Shown here: piece by piece, positions 50,177 through 58,703 of the stretch
Layout of the letters: each line of letters begins with the position of its first letter
How positions within the stretch are numbered: position 1 is the first letter of the stretch
NCBI RefSeq assembly: GCF_022138605.1
Contig: NZ_JACBFS010000006.1
Coordinates: forward strand, 242,364-306,363
DNA: 64,000 nt
Reading direction: 5' to 3'
Source: Xanthobacter sp. NM-25
GTDB taxonomy: Bacteria; Pseudomonadota; Alphaproteobacteria; Rhizobiales; Xanthobacteraceae
Program-made: the position numbers and the translations under genes
The notes under the pieces: generated by a model
Seen by the model: the letters and a program-made list of their open reading frames with translations, nothing else
The model's database searches: none
What the model was told of the DNA's origin: nothing

Positions 50177-51132
50177 TGTCGCAGACCGCGCCCGCCGCCC
50201 CCGCCCACCGCGTTGCCCGTATCGGCCTCGCGGCCATGGGCCTCGGCATCGCCGCCTTCGCGCTGCTGCCGCTGGTGCTGCCCACCTATCAGGTGAGCGT
50301 GCTCACCGAGATCCTCATCTTCGCCGTGCTGGCCATGGCCATCGACGTGCTGGCCGGCTACACCGGGCGCACCCCCCTGTGCCACGGCGCCATTTTCGGC
50401 GTCGCCACCTATGTGGCCATCTATGTCAGCACCCAGGCGGACGGCGCGCTGCTGCTGCCGCTGGTGGCCGGCGTGGTGGCCGCGACCCTGGTGGCGGCGG
50501 TGTTCGCTTTGCTCGCCATCCGCACCTCCGGAGTCTATTTCCTGCTGCTCACCATCGCCCTCGGCATGATCGTCTGGGGCATGTGCCTGCGCTGGACCAG
50601 CGTCACCGGTGGCGAGAACGGCCTGCGTGGCGCCCTGCGGCCGGCCGCCCTCACCGATCAACTCGCGTTCTATTACGTGGTGTTCGCAGTGGTGGCCGTA
50701 GTGGCGCTGGTGATGTGGCGGTTCGTGCGCTCGCCGTTCGGCCTCACCCTGCGCGGCATCCGCGACAGTGAGAGCCGCATGCGGGCGCTGGGCTACAACG
50801 TGTCGCTCCACCTGTTCCTCGCCTTCACCATCTCCGGCTTCTTCGCCGGCGTGGCGGGCGTGCTCTATGCCATGTTCAACGATTTCGTCTCGCCCTCCAC
50901 GGTGGCGCTGTCGCAATCGGTGGAAGGGCTGTTGATGGCCATCATCGGCGGCGTGGGCACCTTGTTCGGCGCCTTCCTCGGCTCCGCCATCATCATCGGG
51001 CTGGAGAATTTCGCCAGCCTTTACACCGAGCGCTGGCAGACCGTGCTCGGCCTCATCTTCATCCTCATCATGATCTTCGCGCCGGAAGGCATCCTCGGGC
51101 GCATCCGCCTGTGGCTGAGCCGGCGCGGCTAG
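50176..51132 (+). CDS. livM: Liv-type ABC transporter permease (LivM)
   Basis: A 318-residue permease with about ten helices. GYTGRTPLCHGAIFGVATYV, TSVTGGENGLRGALRPAALT and GIRDSESRMRALGYNVSLHL fit LivM, and GVGTLFGAFLGSAIIIGLEN ends the membrane part. I chose ATG 50176, seven bases after GGGAGG; GTG 50173 is one codon earlier. It is the second permease, followed by the binding-protein gene after 73 bp. Confidence 0.92.
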   Translation: MSQTAPAAPAHRVARIGLAAMGLGIAAFALLPLVLPTYQVSVLTEILIFAVLAMAIDVLAGYTGRTPLCHGAIFGVATYVAIYVSTQADGALLLPLVAGVVAATLVAAVFALLAIRTSGVYFLLLTIALGMIVWGMCLRWTSVTGGENGLRGALRPAALTDQLAFYYVVFAVVAVVALVMWRFVRSPFGLTLRGIRDSESRMRALGYNVSLHLFLAFTISGFFAGVAGVLYAMFNDFVSPSTVALSQSVEGLLMAIIGGVGTLFGAFLGSAIIIGLENFASLYTERWQTVLGLIFILIMIFAPEGILGRIRLWLSRRG

Positions 51133-51205
51133 CGGCTTTCCGGGGGACGACCCCGCACGACACCAACAAGCAAGACCTTCGAGAACAAACCAGAAGGAGT
51201 GGGAC

Positions 51206-52459
51206 ATGGATCGCAGAACTTTCCTGAAGGCGACCGCCGCCCTCACCACCACCGGCCTGGTCGCCAGCCCCTATGTGGCGCGCGCCCAGGCGACCCCCAT
51301 CAAGATCGGCCTCATGGCGCCGCTCACCGGCGTGGTGGCGGCCGGCGGGCGCGAGATGGTGGACGGCTTCAACATGTATTTCGCCGCCCACGGCAACGAG
51401 ATCGCCGGGCGCAAGGTGGAGGTTCTGGTGGAGGACGACGCCTCCAACCCGGACACCGCCCTGCAGAAGGCGCGGCGGCTGGTGGAACAGGCCAATGTGG
51501 ATTTCCTGTTCGGCAACCTGCTCGCCAACACCGGCCTCGCCGTGGCCAATTATGTGAAGGGCAACGGCACGCCCTACTTCATTCCCATCATCGCCGCCGA
51601 CGACCTCACCCAGCGCAACCGCATTCCCAACGTCATCCGCGTGGCCGGCTACACCGCCAGCCAGTTCCCGCGGCCGCTGGCCGACTGGGCGCTGAAGCAG
51701 GGCTACAAGAAGGTCGCCACCATCAGCCAGGACTACACCTTCGGCCATGAGCAGTGCGGCGGCTTCTGCCAGACCTTCACCGAGGGCGGCGGCCAGGTGG
51801 CGGGCCAGTTCTGGCATCCGCTCAACACCTCCGACTTCAGCCCCTATCTGGGCCAGATCGCCGGTCTCGGCGTCGATTGCGTGTTCGCCATGGAGACCGG
51901 CGCCGACGCCGCCCGCCTCATGCAGCAATATGCGAACTTCGGCCTCAAGGGCAGCGTGCCCATGCTGGGCGCCATGAACCTCACCGACCAGTCGGTGATC
52001 CGCACCATGGGCCCGGAGGTGGACGGCATCGTCTCCGCCGCCCACTTCGCCGAGGGCTCCACCAACCCGGTGACCGAGAAATTCGTGGCCGACTACACCG
52101 CGAAATTCGGCAAGCTGCCTTCGCTCTACGGCTTCTCCATGTATTCGGGCGCCATGTGGGTGTCGGAAGCGCTGGTGCCGCTGAAGGGGCAGACCGCCGA
52201 CCGCGCCGCCTTCCTCGCCTCGGTGATGAAGACCACACTGGAAGGCTCGCCCCTCGGCAAGCCGGTGCGGCTCGATGACTTCGGCAACCCCATCTACGAC
52301 GTCTATATCCGCAAGGTAGAGAAGAACAGGGACGGCAAATACTGGAACGTCCCGATCGAGAGCTACCCCAACGTCTCGCAGTTCTGGAAATACGACCCGG
52401 CGACCTACATGCAGCAGCCGCCGTATTCGCGCGCCTTCCAGGGCATCAAGAAGGGCTGA
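51206..52459 (+). CDS. Liv-type ABC transporter substrate-binding protein
   Basis: This 417-residue secreted protein has a twin-arginine-type leader, DRRTFLKATAALTTTGLVAS, with likely cleavage after ARAQ. The mature protein is a Leu/Ile/Val-binding fold: PIKIGLMAPLTGVVAAGGRE, VEDDASNPDTALQKARRLVE and VATISQDYTFGHEQCGGFC. It determines uptake specificity of the operon, most likely the compound attacked by the isochorismatase-like and deacetylase-like hydrolases. It follows the permeases rather than preceding them, and is followed by a strong hairpin. Confidence 0.92.
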   Translation: MDRRTFLKATAALTTTGLVASPYVARAQATPIKIGLMAPLTGVVAAGGREMVDGFNMYFAAHGNEIAGRKVEVLVEDDASNPDTALQKARRLVEQANVDFLFGNLLANTGLAVANYVKGNGTPYFIPIIAADDLTQRNRIPNVIRVAGYTASQFPRPLADWALKQGYKKVATISQDYTFGHEQCGGFCQTFTEGGGQVAGQFWHPLNTSDFSPYLGQIAGLGVDCVFAMETGADAARLMQQYANFGLKGSVPMLGAMNLTDQSVIRTMGPEVDGIVSAAHFAEGSTNPVTEKFVADYTAKFGKLPSLYGFSMYSGAMWVSEALVPLKGQTADRAAFLASVMKTTLEGSPLGKPVRLDDFGNPIYDVYIRKVEKNRDGKYWNVPIESYPNVSQFWKYDPATYMQQPPYSRAFQGIKKG

Positions 52460-52465
52460 GCGCCC

Positions 52466-52502
52466 GGGCGCCCGCCGCGGCCAGCGGCACCGGCGGGCGC
52501 CC
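52466..52502 (+). other. Intercistronic hairpin after the Liv binding-protein gene
   Basis: GGGCGCCCGCCG (52466-52477) pairs perfectly with CGGCGGGCGCCC (52491-52502), a 12-bp stem with a 13-nt loop starting 7 nt after the stop codon. There is no T-run. It may raise binding-protein message relative to the ATPase genes. Confidence 0.6.
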
Positions 52503-52548
52503 CTCGCGACAAGGGATGAGGCAGTGTGGCGATGAAGCAGGAGCGGCA

Positions 52549-53304
52549 GTGAGCGAGCTACTCGAACTCGATCGCGTCACCGTCCAGTTCGGCGGCCTGA
52601 AGGCGGTGGACGATGTGTCCATCCGCGTGAAGACCGGCGAGCGGCGGGCGATCATCGGCCCCAATGGCGCCGGCAAGACCACCCTGTTCAACGTCATCAC
52701 CGGCATTGTCCGGCCGGCCTCCGGCGCGGTGCGCTTCGTCGGGGCCGACGTTACCCGCACGCCGGTGCATGCCCGCACGGCGCTGGGCATGAGCCGCACC
52801 TTCCAGATCACCAACCTGTTTCCCCAGCTCACCGTGGAAGAGAACATGCTGCTGGCCCTGCGCGGCCTGTCGCCACGCAAGTTCTCGCTGTTGGGCGACA
52901 ACACGCTGAGCGCCGACGAGCGGGCCCGGGCCGAACGCGCCTTCTCCCTCTCGCGGCTGCATGAGCGGCGCGGCGTGGCGGTGCGCGAAATGTCCTATGG
53001 CGAGCAGCGCCAGCTGGAGATGGCCATGGCGCTGGTGACGGCGCCCAAGCTGCTGCTGCTGGACGAGCCGGCGGCCGGGCTCTCGCCCGCCGAGCGGGTG
53101 ATCGTTTCCGACATCATCCGCGCCCTGCCCCGCGACCTGACCCTGGTGCTCATCGAGCACGACATGGACCTGGTGCTGCAACTGGTGGACTTCGTGACCG
53201 TGCTGAACAACGGGCATCTGCTCGTCGAGGCGCCGCCGAGCGAGATCCGCACCAACCAGGACGTCCAGGACGTCTATCTCGGCAAGGCAAGACCCCATGC
53301 TTGA
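52549..53304 (+). CDS. livG: Liv-type ABC transporter ATP-binding protein (LivG)
   Basis: A 251-residue ATPase with Walker A IIGPNGAGKTTLFNVITG, signature EMSYGEQRQLEMAMALV, Walker B LLLLDEPAAGLSPAER and the switch His in LIEHDMDLVL. I chose GTG 52549, which has AGGAG six bases before it; an in-frame ATG at 52516 follows its AAGGG with no spacing. It overlaps livF by 8 nt. Confidence 0.92.
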   Translation: MSELLELDRVTVQFGGLKAVDDVSIRVKTGERRAIIGPNGAGKTTLFNVITGIVRPASGAVRFVGADVTRTPVHARTALGMSRTFQITNLFPQLTVEENMLLALRGLSPRKFSLLGDNTLSADERARAERAFSLSRLHERRGVAVREMSYGEQRQLEMAMALVTAPKLLLLDEPAAGLSPAERVIVSDIIRALPRDLTLVLIEHDMDLVLQLVDFVTVLNNGHLLVEAPPSEIRTNQDVQDVYLGKARPHA

Positions 53305-54001
53305 CGTTCGCGAGATCCACAGTTTCTACGGCGATGCCCATGTGCTGCACGGGGTCAGCCTGTCGGTGGCCAAGGGCGAGGTGCGGGCCCTGCTCGGCCG
53401 CAACGGCATGGGCAAGACCACGCTGATCCGCTCCATCATGAACCTCACGCCGCCGCAGGTGCGCGCCGGCGACATCACCTTCAAGGGGGAGAGCCTGCGC
53501 GGGCGCCCCTCCAACGAGATCGCCCGCCGCGGCATCGCCATCGTGCCCCAGGGCCGGCGGCTGTTTCCCTCGCTCACGGTCACCGAGCATCTCACGGTGC
53601 TGAAGCCGGCCAGCGTCACCACCGGCTGGACCGTGGCCAAGGCGTTCGAGCTGTTTCCGCGCCTGGCCGAGCGGCGCGACCATTATGGCAACCAGCTCTC
53701 CGGCGGCGAGCGGCAGATGCTGGCGGCCGCCCGGGCGCTGATGATCGACCCGGAGCTGATCCTGATGGACGAACCCTCCGAGGGACTCGCCCCGGTGATG
53801 GTGCAGCATCTGGAATCCATCATCCTGGAGCTGAAGGCCGCCGGGCTCTCCATCCTGCTGGTGGAGCAGAACCTGTTCAGCGCCCTGGCGGTGGCCGATC
53901 AGGTCACCGTTCTGGAAGGCGGACGCGTCGTCTACGAGGCGGACGCACAGAGCGTCGCCCACGATCCCGGCCGTCTCAACCGTCATCTCGGCGTGTGCTG
54001 A
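53297..54001 (+). CDS. livF: Liv-type ABC transporter ATP-binding protein (LivF)
   Basis: A 234-residue ATPase with Walker A LLGRNGMGKTTLIRSIMN, signature QLSGGERQMLAAARALM and Walker B LILMDEPSEGLAPVMV. It closes the transporter part of the operon, 13 nt before the small AtzG-like gene. Confidence 0.92.
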   Translation: MLDVREIHSFYGDAHVLHGVSLSVAKGEVRALLGRNGMGKTTLIRSIMNLTPPQVRAGDITFKGESLRGRPSNEIARRGIAIVPQGRRLFPSLTVTEHLTVLKPASVTTGWTVAKAFELFPRLAERRDHYGNQLSGGERQMLAAARALMIDPELILMDEPSEGLAPVMVQHLESIILELKAAGLSILLVEQNLFSALAVADQVTVLEGGRVVYEADAQSVAHDPGRLNRHLGVC

Positions 54002-54014
54002 GGAAAGGCGCCCC

Positions 54015-54278
54015 ATGACCAATAACCCATCCCACTCCCGCGAAACCACGTCCGGCGCGGTGCTCGCAGAGGTCGCCCGCGATCTGAACGCCACCCCCCT
54101 CGATCCGGCCCGCCTGGCGGCGGCGGCGCAGGTGGCCCAGGCCATCAACGCCGCGGTGCGCACCGCCGCCGATGAGCGGTTGAACATGGCGTGCACGCCC
54201 TGGAGCCTGCAGACCCTCTATTTCGCTGCACGCAGCGATGCCGAAAAGCCATTGGACGCGCGGAGCCGTCAGCCATGA
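54015..54278 (+). CDS. Small AtzG-like amidase-accessory protein
   Basis: This 87-residue protein is placed and sized like AtzG, the small partner of the amidase AtzE, whose pairing recalls GatC with GatA. The middle (DPARLAAAAQVAQAINAAVR) is helical, and FAARSDAEKPLDARSRQP ends it. It overlaps the following amidase by 4 nt. AtzG-AtzE act late in cyanuric acid breakdown on carboxylated biuret-type compounds (literature recalled). I see no cyanuric acid hydrolase here, so a different amide substrate is likely. The family assignment rests on size, helix pattern and position. Confidence 0.6.
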   Translation: MTNNPSHSRETTSGAVLAEVARDLNATPLDPARLAAAAQVAQAINAAVRTAADERLNMACTPWSLQTLYFAARSDAEKPLDARSRQP

Positions 54279-55696
54279 GCGCGCTGTTCGAGCTGGGTGT
54301 GGTGGAGACCGCCGACGCCATCGCCGATGGCTCCCTGTCGGCCGAAACCGCCACCAGCGCCGCCCTGGAGCGGCTGGCCGCCTACGGGCCGGCCCTCAAT
54401 GCCGTGGTGAGCCTCGATCCCGAGGGCGCCCTGGCCCGTGCCCGCGCCACCGATCTCGCCCGCGCCCGCGGCGAGCCCCTCGGCCCCCTGGCCGGCGTGC
54501 CCATGGCCCACAAGGACCTGCTGTATCGGGCCGGGCGCCCCTGCGCCGGCGGCTCCCTCATCCGCCGCGATTTCGTGCCCGACGAAACCGCCGTGGTGCT
54601 GGAGCGGCTCGACAGCGCCGGCGCCATTGATCTCGGCCGGCTGCAGCTGGCTGAATTCGCCCTTTCGCCCACCGGGCTGAACGCGCATTACGGGCACGGT
54701 CGCAACCCCTGGAATCCCGATTACTGCTCCGGCGGCTCCTCCTCCGGCTCGGGCGCAGCGGTGGCGGCGCGGCTGGTGCCGGCGGCGCTGGGGTCGGATA
54801 CCGGCGGCTCCATCCGCCATCCGGCCGCCATGTGCGGCATCACCGGCGTGAAGCCCACCCACGGGCTGGTGCCGTTGGCCGGCGCCATGCCGCTCGCGCC
54901 CTCTCTCGACAGCATCGGCCCCTTGTGCCGCAGCGCCCGCGACGCGGCACGGCTGCTGAGCGTGATCGCCGGCCCCAGCCCGCGTGACGGCTCCACCGTG
55001 CTGGCCCCCCGGCGTGACTATGAGGCCGGCCTGAGCGGCGACCTCAAGGGCCTCTCCATCGCCGTGCCCGAGCCCTATTATCGCGAGGCGGCCGATGCCG
55101 ACATCCTCGCCCTGCTGGACGACAGCCTGAAGGTGCTGGCCGAGCGCGGTGCCCGCATCGTGCGCACCGCGGTGCGCGACATGGCCGCCATCAACAGCGC
55201 CATGCAGCTGATGATGGCGGTGGAAGCCGCCACCCTGCATCGCCGCTGGATTGAGGAACGACCCGACGATTACGGCGCCCAGGTGCTGTCCCGCATCGCC
55301 CCCGGCCTCGCCTATCCGGCCACCCGCTATGTGGAAGTGGTGAGCCTGCGCGGCCCGCTCACCGCCGACTGGCTGGCCACCGCCATGGGCGAAGCCGATA
55401 TGGTGCACATTCCCACCCTGCCGGTGGCGGTGCCCTCCATCGCCGCCACCACCGAAGGCAGCGCGGAAGCGGTGGCGGCAGCGCTCGGCCGCGTCACCCA
55501 CTGCACCCGCGCCATCAATTATCTCGGCCTGCCGTCGGTGGCCGTGCCGTGCGGCTTCGCGCACAACGGGCTGCCCGCCTCGTTCCAGCTGGTGGGCCGC
55601 CCGTTCGGCGAAGCCGCGCTGCTGCGGGCGGCCGATGCCTACCAGCGCGTCACCCCCTTCCACCGCGCCCCGCCGCCCGGCTACGGCGCGCCCTGA
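54275..55696 (+). CDS. Amidase signature family hydrolase (AtzE/GatA-like)
   Basis: A 473-residue amidase hydrolysing a carbon-nitrogen bond. The Ser-cisSer-Lys triad is readable: Lys80 in PMAHKDLLY, Ser155 in CSGGSSSGSG, and nucleophile Ser179 in GSDTGGSIRHPA. ITGVKPTHGLVPLAGAMPLA follows. I chose ATG 54275, coupled to the small gene by a 4-nt overlap. Together with the small partner it resembles the AtzE-AtzG pair. It ends the operon; the next gene begins 131 bp on with a new promoter region. Confidence 0.9.
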   Translation: MSALFELGVVETADAIADGSLSAETATSAALERLAAYGPALNAVVSLDPEGALARARATDLARARGEPLGPLAGVPMAHKDLLYRAGRPCAGGSLIRRDFVPDETAVVLERLDSAGAIDLGRLQLAEFALSPTGLNAHYGHGRNPWNPDYCSGGSSSGSGAAVAARLVPAALGSDTGGSIRHPAAMCGITGVKPTHGLVPLAGAMPLAPSLDSIGPLCRSARDAARLLSVIAGPSPRDGSTVLAPRRDYEAGLSGDLKGLSIAVPEPYYREAADADILALLDDSLKVLAERGARIVRTAVRDMAAINSAMQLMMAVEAATLHRRWIEERPDDYGAQVLSRIAPGLAYPATRYVEVVSLRGPLTADWLATAMGEADMVHIPTLPVAVPSIAATTEGSAEAVAAALGRVTHCTRAINYLGLPSVAVPCGFAHNGLPASFQLVGRPFGEAALLRAADAYQRVTPFHRAPPPGYGAP

Positions 55697-55761
55697 GGCG
55701 CATCGACCCCTCTGTTTGCAGAAAGCAGACGCGACGATAATAAATATAAATAGAATCGTTG

Positions 55762-55786
55762 ACTCATACTGAATAGATGTGTGAGT
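55762..55786. promoter_or_regulatory. Imperfect inverted repeat in an AT-rich promoter island
   Basis: ACTCATAC (55762-55769) and GTGTGAGT (55779-55786) match in seven of eight positions with a 9-nt gap. The left arm overlaps TTGACT (55759-55764), a -35-like hexamer. The island 55735-55800 is by far the most AT-rich stretch nearby and precedes the GAGGAGG ribosome site of the ABC operon. No regulator gene is adjacent. Confidence 0.4.
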
Positions 55787-55827
55787 AAAAGATAAGACAT
55801 GAATATTACTCCGAAGAGGAGGCGATC

Positions 55828-56691
55828 GTGTCTCGTGTCGAGATCCGCCATCTAAATAAGATATACGGCCCTGCAGGCAATGGCCACGTCGTTGCCCTTC
55901 AGGATTTCTCCCTTGATATCCGCTCCGGCGAATTCATCTGTCTGCTCGGCCCCTCCGGCTGCGGCAAAACCACGGCGCTCAACATCGTCGCCGGCCTGCT
56001 GAAGCAGACCAGTGGCGAGGTGCTGGTGGATGGCCGCCGCGTCACCGGGCCGGGACCCGAGCGGGCCTATGTGTTCCAGGATTATGCGCTGTTCCCCTGG
56101 ATGAGCGTAGCCGAGAACGTGGCGTTCGGGCTTGAATCCCAGGGCTGGGCGGTGGCCGAGCGGCTGGCGCGCGCCCACGCCATCCTCAAGGTGATGGGGC
56201 TCGACAAGTTCGCCCGCTCCTACCCCAAGCAATTGTCCGGCGGCATGCGCCAACGGGTCTCCATCGCCCGCGCTTTGGCGGTCAACCCGCGGGTGCTGCT
56301 GATGGATGAACCCTTCGCCGCCCTCGATGCCTTCACCCGCGCCCAGCTGCAGGACGAGCTCCTGTCCATCTGGGAAGCGCTGGGCAAGACCGTGCTGTTC
56401 GTCACCCACAATATCGACGAGGCGGTGCAACTGGCGGACCGCATCGTCGTCATGACCTCCCGCCCCGGCCGCATGAAGCTGGTGGTGGAGACCGACCTGC
56501 CCCGGCCCCGTGATGTGACCTCGCCGCGCTACCTGGAACTGGTGAGCACGGTCCGCGCCGCGCTCAGCGAGGAGATGGGCATCGGCCACCACGAGGCCTA
56601 TCGCGGCCTGGCGGATATCCTCGGGCGGGACGACGAGACCGCGCCCGCGCGCACAGCGGCACAGAAGGCCAGAGACCATGCCGGGCACTGA
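55828..56691 (+). CDS. ABC transporter ATP-binding protein, NitT/TauT (SsuB) family (second system)
   Basis: A 287-residue ATPase starting with GTG after GAGGAGG. Walker A is LLGPSGCGKTTALNIVAG, Q-loop VFQDYALFPWMSVAENVAFG, signature QLSGGMRQRVSIARALA, Walker B LLMDEPFAALDAFTRA, and switch His LFVTHNIDEAVQL. The C-terminal about 40 residues extend beyond the usual length. It is first in an ATPase-permease-binding protein order and overlaps the permease by 14 nt. Confidence 0.92.
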   Translation: MSRVEIRHLNKIYGPAGNGHVVALQDFSLDIRSGEFICLLGPSGCGKTTALNIVAGLLKQTSGEVLVDGRRVTGPGPERAYVFQDYALFPWMSVAENVAFGLESQGWAVAERLARAHAILKVMGLDKFARSYPKQLSGGMRQRVSIARALAVNPRVLLMDEPFAALDAFTRAQLQDELLSIWEALGKTVLFVTHNIDEAVQLADRIVVMTSRPGRMKLVVETDLPRPRDVTSPRYLELVSTVRAALSEEMGIGHHEAYRGLADILGRDDETAPARTAAQKARDHAGH

Positions 56692-57532
56692 GGCCACCGC
56701 CCCCACCACGTCCAGCGGCGCCGCGCCGCGCAGCATCATGGATCGCCTGCGCGGCCCCCGCAGCCTGCGCTTCGCCCATGCCGCCGCCGGCTATGCCTTC
56801 CTGGTGGTGCTGGTGCTGATCTGGCACCTGGCCGCCTCCAGCGGCCTTTATCCCAGCCACCTGCTGCCCACCCCCGGGGCGGTGATGGCGGCGCTTCAGG
56901 ATGCGTTCCTCGACGGCAACCTCGTCTGGAACGTGAGCCAGAGCCTGGAGCGGCAACTGGTGGGCTACATCGCCTCGGTGGTCATCGGCTTGCCGCTGGG
57001 CCTGTGGCTCGGCTGGTCGCGCTGGGCGCAGAGCGCGCTGCAGACCACCATCCGGCTGATCTATCCCATCCCCGGCGTGGCCTGGGTGCCGCTGGCCATC
57101 CTGTGGTTCGGCCTCGGCTTCAAGTCCATCATCTTCGCCATCTTCATCACCGCCGTGTTCCCCATCATCGTCAATACGGCGGCCGGGGTGAGCGCCATCG
57201 ACGAGCAGTATCTGCGCGTCATCAAGGTGTTCGGCACCAAGCCCGCGCGCGCCTTCCGGCGGGTGGTGGTGCCGGCGGCCATGCCGTTCATCCTCACCGG
57301 CCTGCGGCTCGGCTACGGCACCGGCTGGCGGGTCATCATCTCCGCCGAGATCCTGGCCGCCACCGACGGCCTCGGCTTCATGATCGACAACGCCCGCTGG
57401 CAGCTGCGGCCGGATCTGGTGATCGGCGGCATGGTCATCATCGGCGTGGTGGGCCTGCTGGTGGAAACCGTGTTCTTCGACTGGCTGGAACGCCGCACCA
57501 TCGGCCGCTGGGGCATGCGGCGGGCTGATTAG
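56678..57532 (+). CDS. ABC transporter permease, NitT/TauT (SsuC) family (second system)
   Basis: A 284-residue permease with a polar N-terminus of about 35 residues and about six helices; coupling segments are WNVSQSLERQLVGYIASVVI and VFGTKPARAFRRVVVPAAMP. The FIL segment AILWFGLGFKSIIFAIFITA is typical of the family. Unlike the system at 25762-27344, this one has a single permease gene. Confidence 0.9.
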   Translation: MPGTEATAPTTSSGAAPRSIMDRLRGPRSLRFAHAAAGYAFLVVLVLIWHLAASSGLYPSHLLPTPGAVMAALQDAFLDGNLVWNVSQSLERQLVGYIASVVIGLPLGLWLGWSRWAQSALQTTIRLIYPIPGVAWVPLAILWFGLGFKSIIFAIFITAVFPIIVNTAAGVSAIDEQYLRVIKVFGTKPARAFRRVVVPAAMPFILTGLRLGYGTGWRVIISAEILAATDGLGFMIDNARWQLRPDLVIGGMVIIGVVGLLVETVFFDWLERRTIGRWGMRRAD

Positions 57533-57608
57533 CGCGCCGCCTCCTGGTCTGGGATCCCTCTCCAAAAGCAAAAGCAACGCCCTTCCAACCCTCCAGTGGA
57601 GAACCGAC

Positions 57609-58610
57609 ATGCACGTGAGCGAACAGCACGTGAAGAAAACAGGCGTGGGACGCCGCAGCGTCCTCGCCGCGGCGGTCGCCGCTGTGGTCGCCCTCGCCGG
57701 TGGCGTGGCCACCGCGCAGGCGGCGGACGCCTACCGCCCGCGGATCTTCGCCGGCTACCCCGGCTGGGACCATCTGATGCCGTTCCTCGACCAGGAGCTC
57801 GGCATCTGGGCCGCCTATGGGCTCGATCCCATCTTCGACAGCGGCTCCTCCCAGCGGGTGAGCCAGGTGCTGCAGACCGGTGACTGGGACGCCGCCTATA
57901 CCCAGATCGCCACGGCGCTGACCTACCGCGCGCGCGGCCTGCCCATCGTCATCGCCGCCGCCTCGTCCTACGGCTCCGCCACCGTGGTGGCGCGCAAGGA
58001 CCTCGGCTCTGCCAAGGACATCACCAAGTTCGGCATCGTCCGCCAGATGGACACCATGCACCTGCTGGCCGCCGAACACATCCTGCCCGCCCACGGCATC
58101 GACCCCAAGGCGGTGCGCTTCATCCAGGTGCCCCCGCCCGAGGCGGGCATCGCCCTCGATCGCGCCGATATCGACGCCTATTACGTCTACGAGCCCTATG
58201 CCTCGCAGATGGTGGCCAAGGGCCAGGCCAAGCTGCTGTGGGACTGGCGGGAGGTGTTCGCGAATGGCGAGATCTACCGCAACGCCCTGGTGCTGAACGA
58301 GAACTTCATCAAGGCCCACCCCGAGGAAGCCAAGAAGGTGGTGTGGGCGCATCTGGCCGCGCTCAACATCATCCGCACCGATCCCGACAAGGCGGCGGCG
58401 GTGCTGGCGCAGCGGGCCAAGACCTCGGTGGAGGCGGCCATGCTCGGCTATGCCAAGGCCGGCTGGGACCACAGCACCGTGCCCGAGAGCTTCCTCAAGC
58501 TGACCGAGGACGATCTTCTCAAGTGGAAGATCATCTCCAAGCCCATCGACCTCAAGGCCGCGGTCGATTTCTCCCTGCAGCAGGGCTACCAGCCGCCGAA
58601 CCTCAAGTAG
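57609..58610 (+). CDS. ABC transporter substrate-binding protein, NitT/TauT (SsuA) family (second system)
   Basis: A 333-residue secreted protein with an arginine-pair leader, GRRSVLAAAVAAVVALAGGV, cleaved probably after AQA. RIFAGYPGWDHLMPFLDQEL, ALTYRARGLPIVIAAASSYG and FGIVRQMDTMHLLAAEHILP are family-like. It is likely to set the specificity for the substrate of the downstream decarboxylase-like enzyme, perhaps an aromatic or branched oxo acid or a nitrogen-containing acid (inference). A hairpin follows the stop codon. Confidence 0.88.
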   Translation: MHVSEQHVKKTGVGRRSVLAAAVAAVVALAGGVATAQAADAYRPRIFAGYPGWDHLMPFLDQELGIWAAYGLDPIFDSGSSQRVSQVLQTGDWDAAYTQIATALTYRARGLPIVIAAASSYGSATVVARKDLGSAKDITKFGIVRQMDTMHLLAAEHILPAHGIDPKAVRFIQVPPPEAGIALDRADIDAYYVYEPYASQMVAKGQAKLLWDWREVFANGEIYRNALVLNENFIKAHPEEAKKVVWAHLAALNIIRTDPDKAAAVLAQRAKTSVEAAMLGYAKAGWDHSTVPESFLKLTEDDLLKWKIISKPIDLKAAVDFSLQQGYQPPNLK

Positions 58611-58630
58611 GCGCCCCGCCCCGAAACCCC

Positions 58631-58657
58631 GGGAGACGCGGCGGGCCCGCGCCTCCC
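58631..58657 (+). other. Intercistronic hairpin after the second NitT/TauT binding-protein gene
   Basis: GGGAG-A-CGCGG, loop CGGGC, CCGCG-C-CTCCC makes a 27-nt hairpin with the same layout (5 bp, one mismatch, 5 bp, 5-nt loop) as the one after urtA. No T-run follows. Confidence 0.55.
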
Positions 58658-58703
58658 TCCTCCGGCTCCGCGCAAGCGGACACGACGGACAAGAGGACCG
58701 ATC

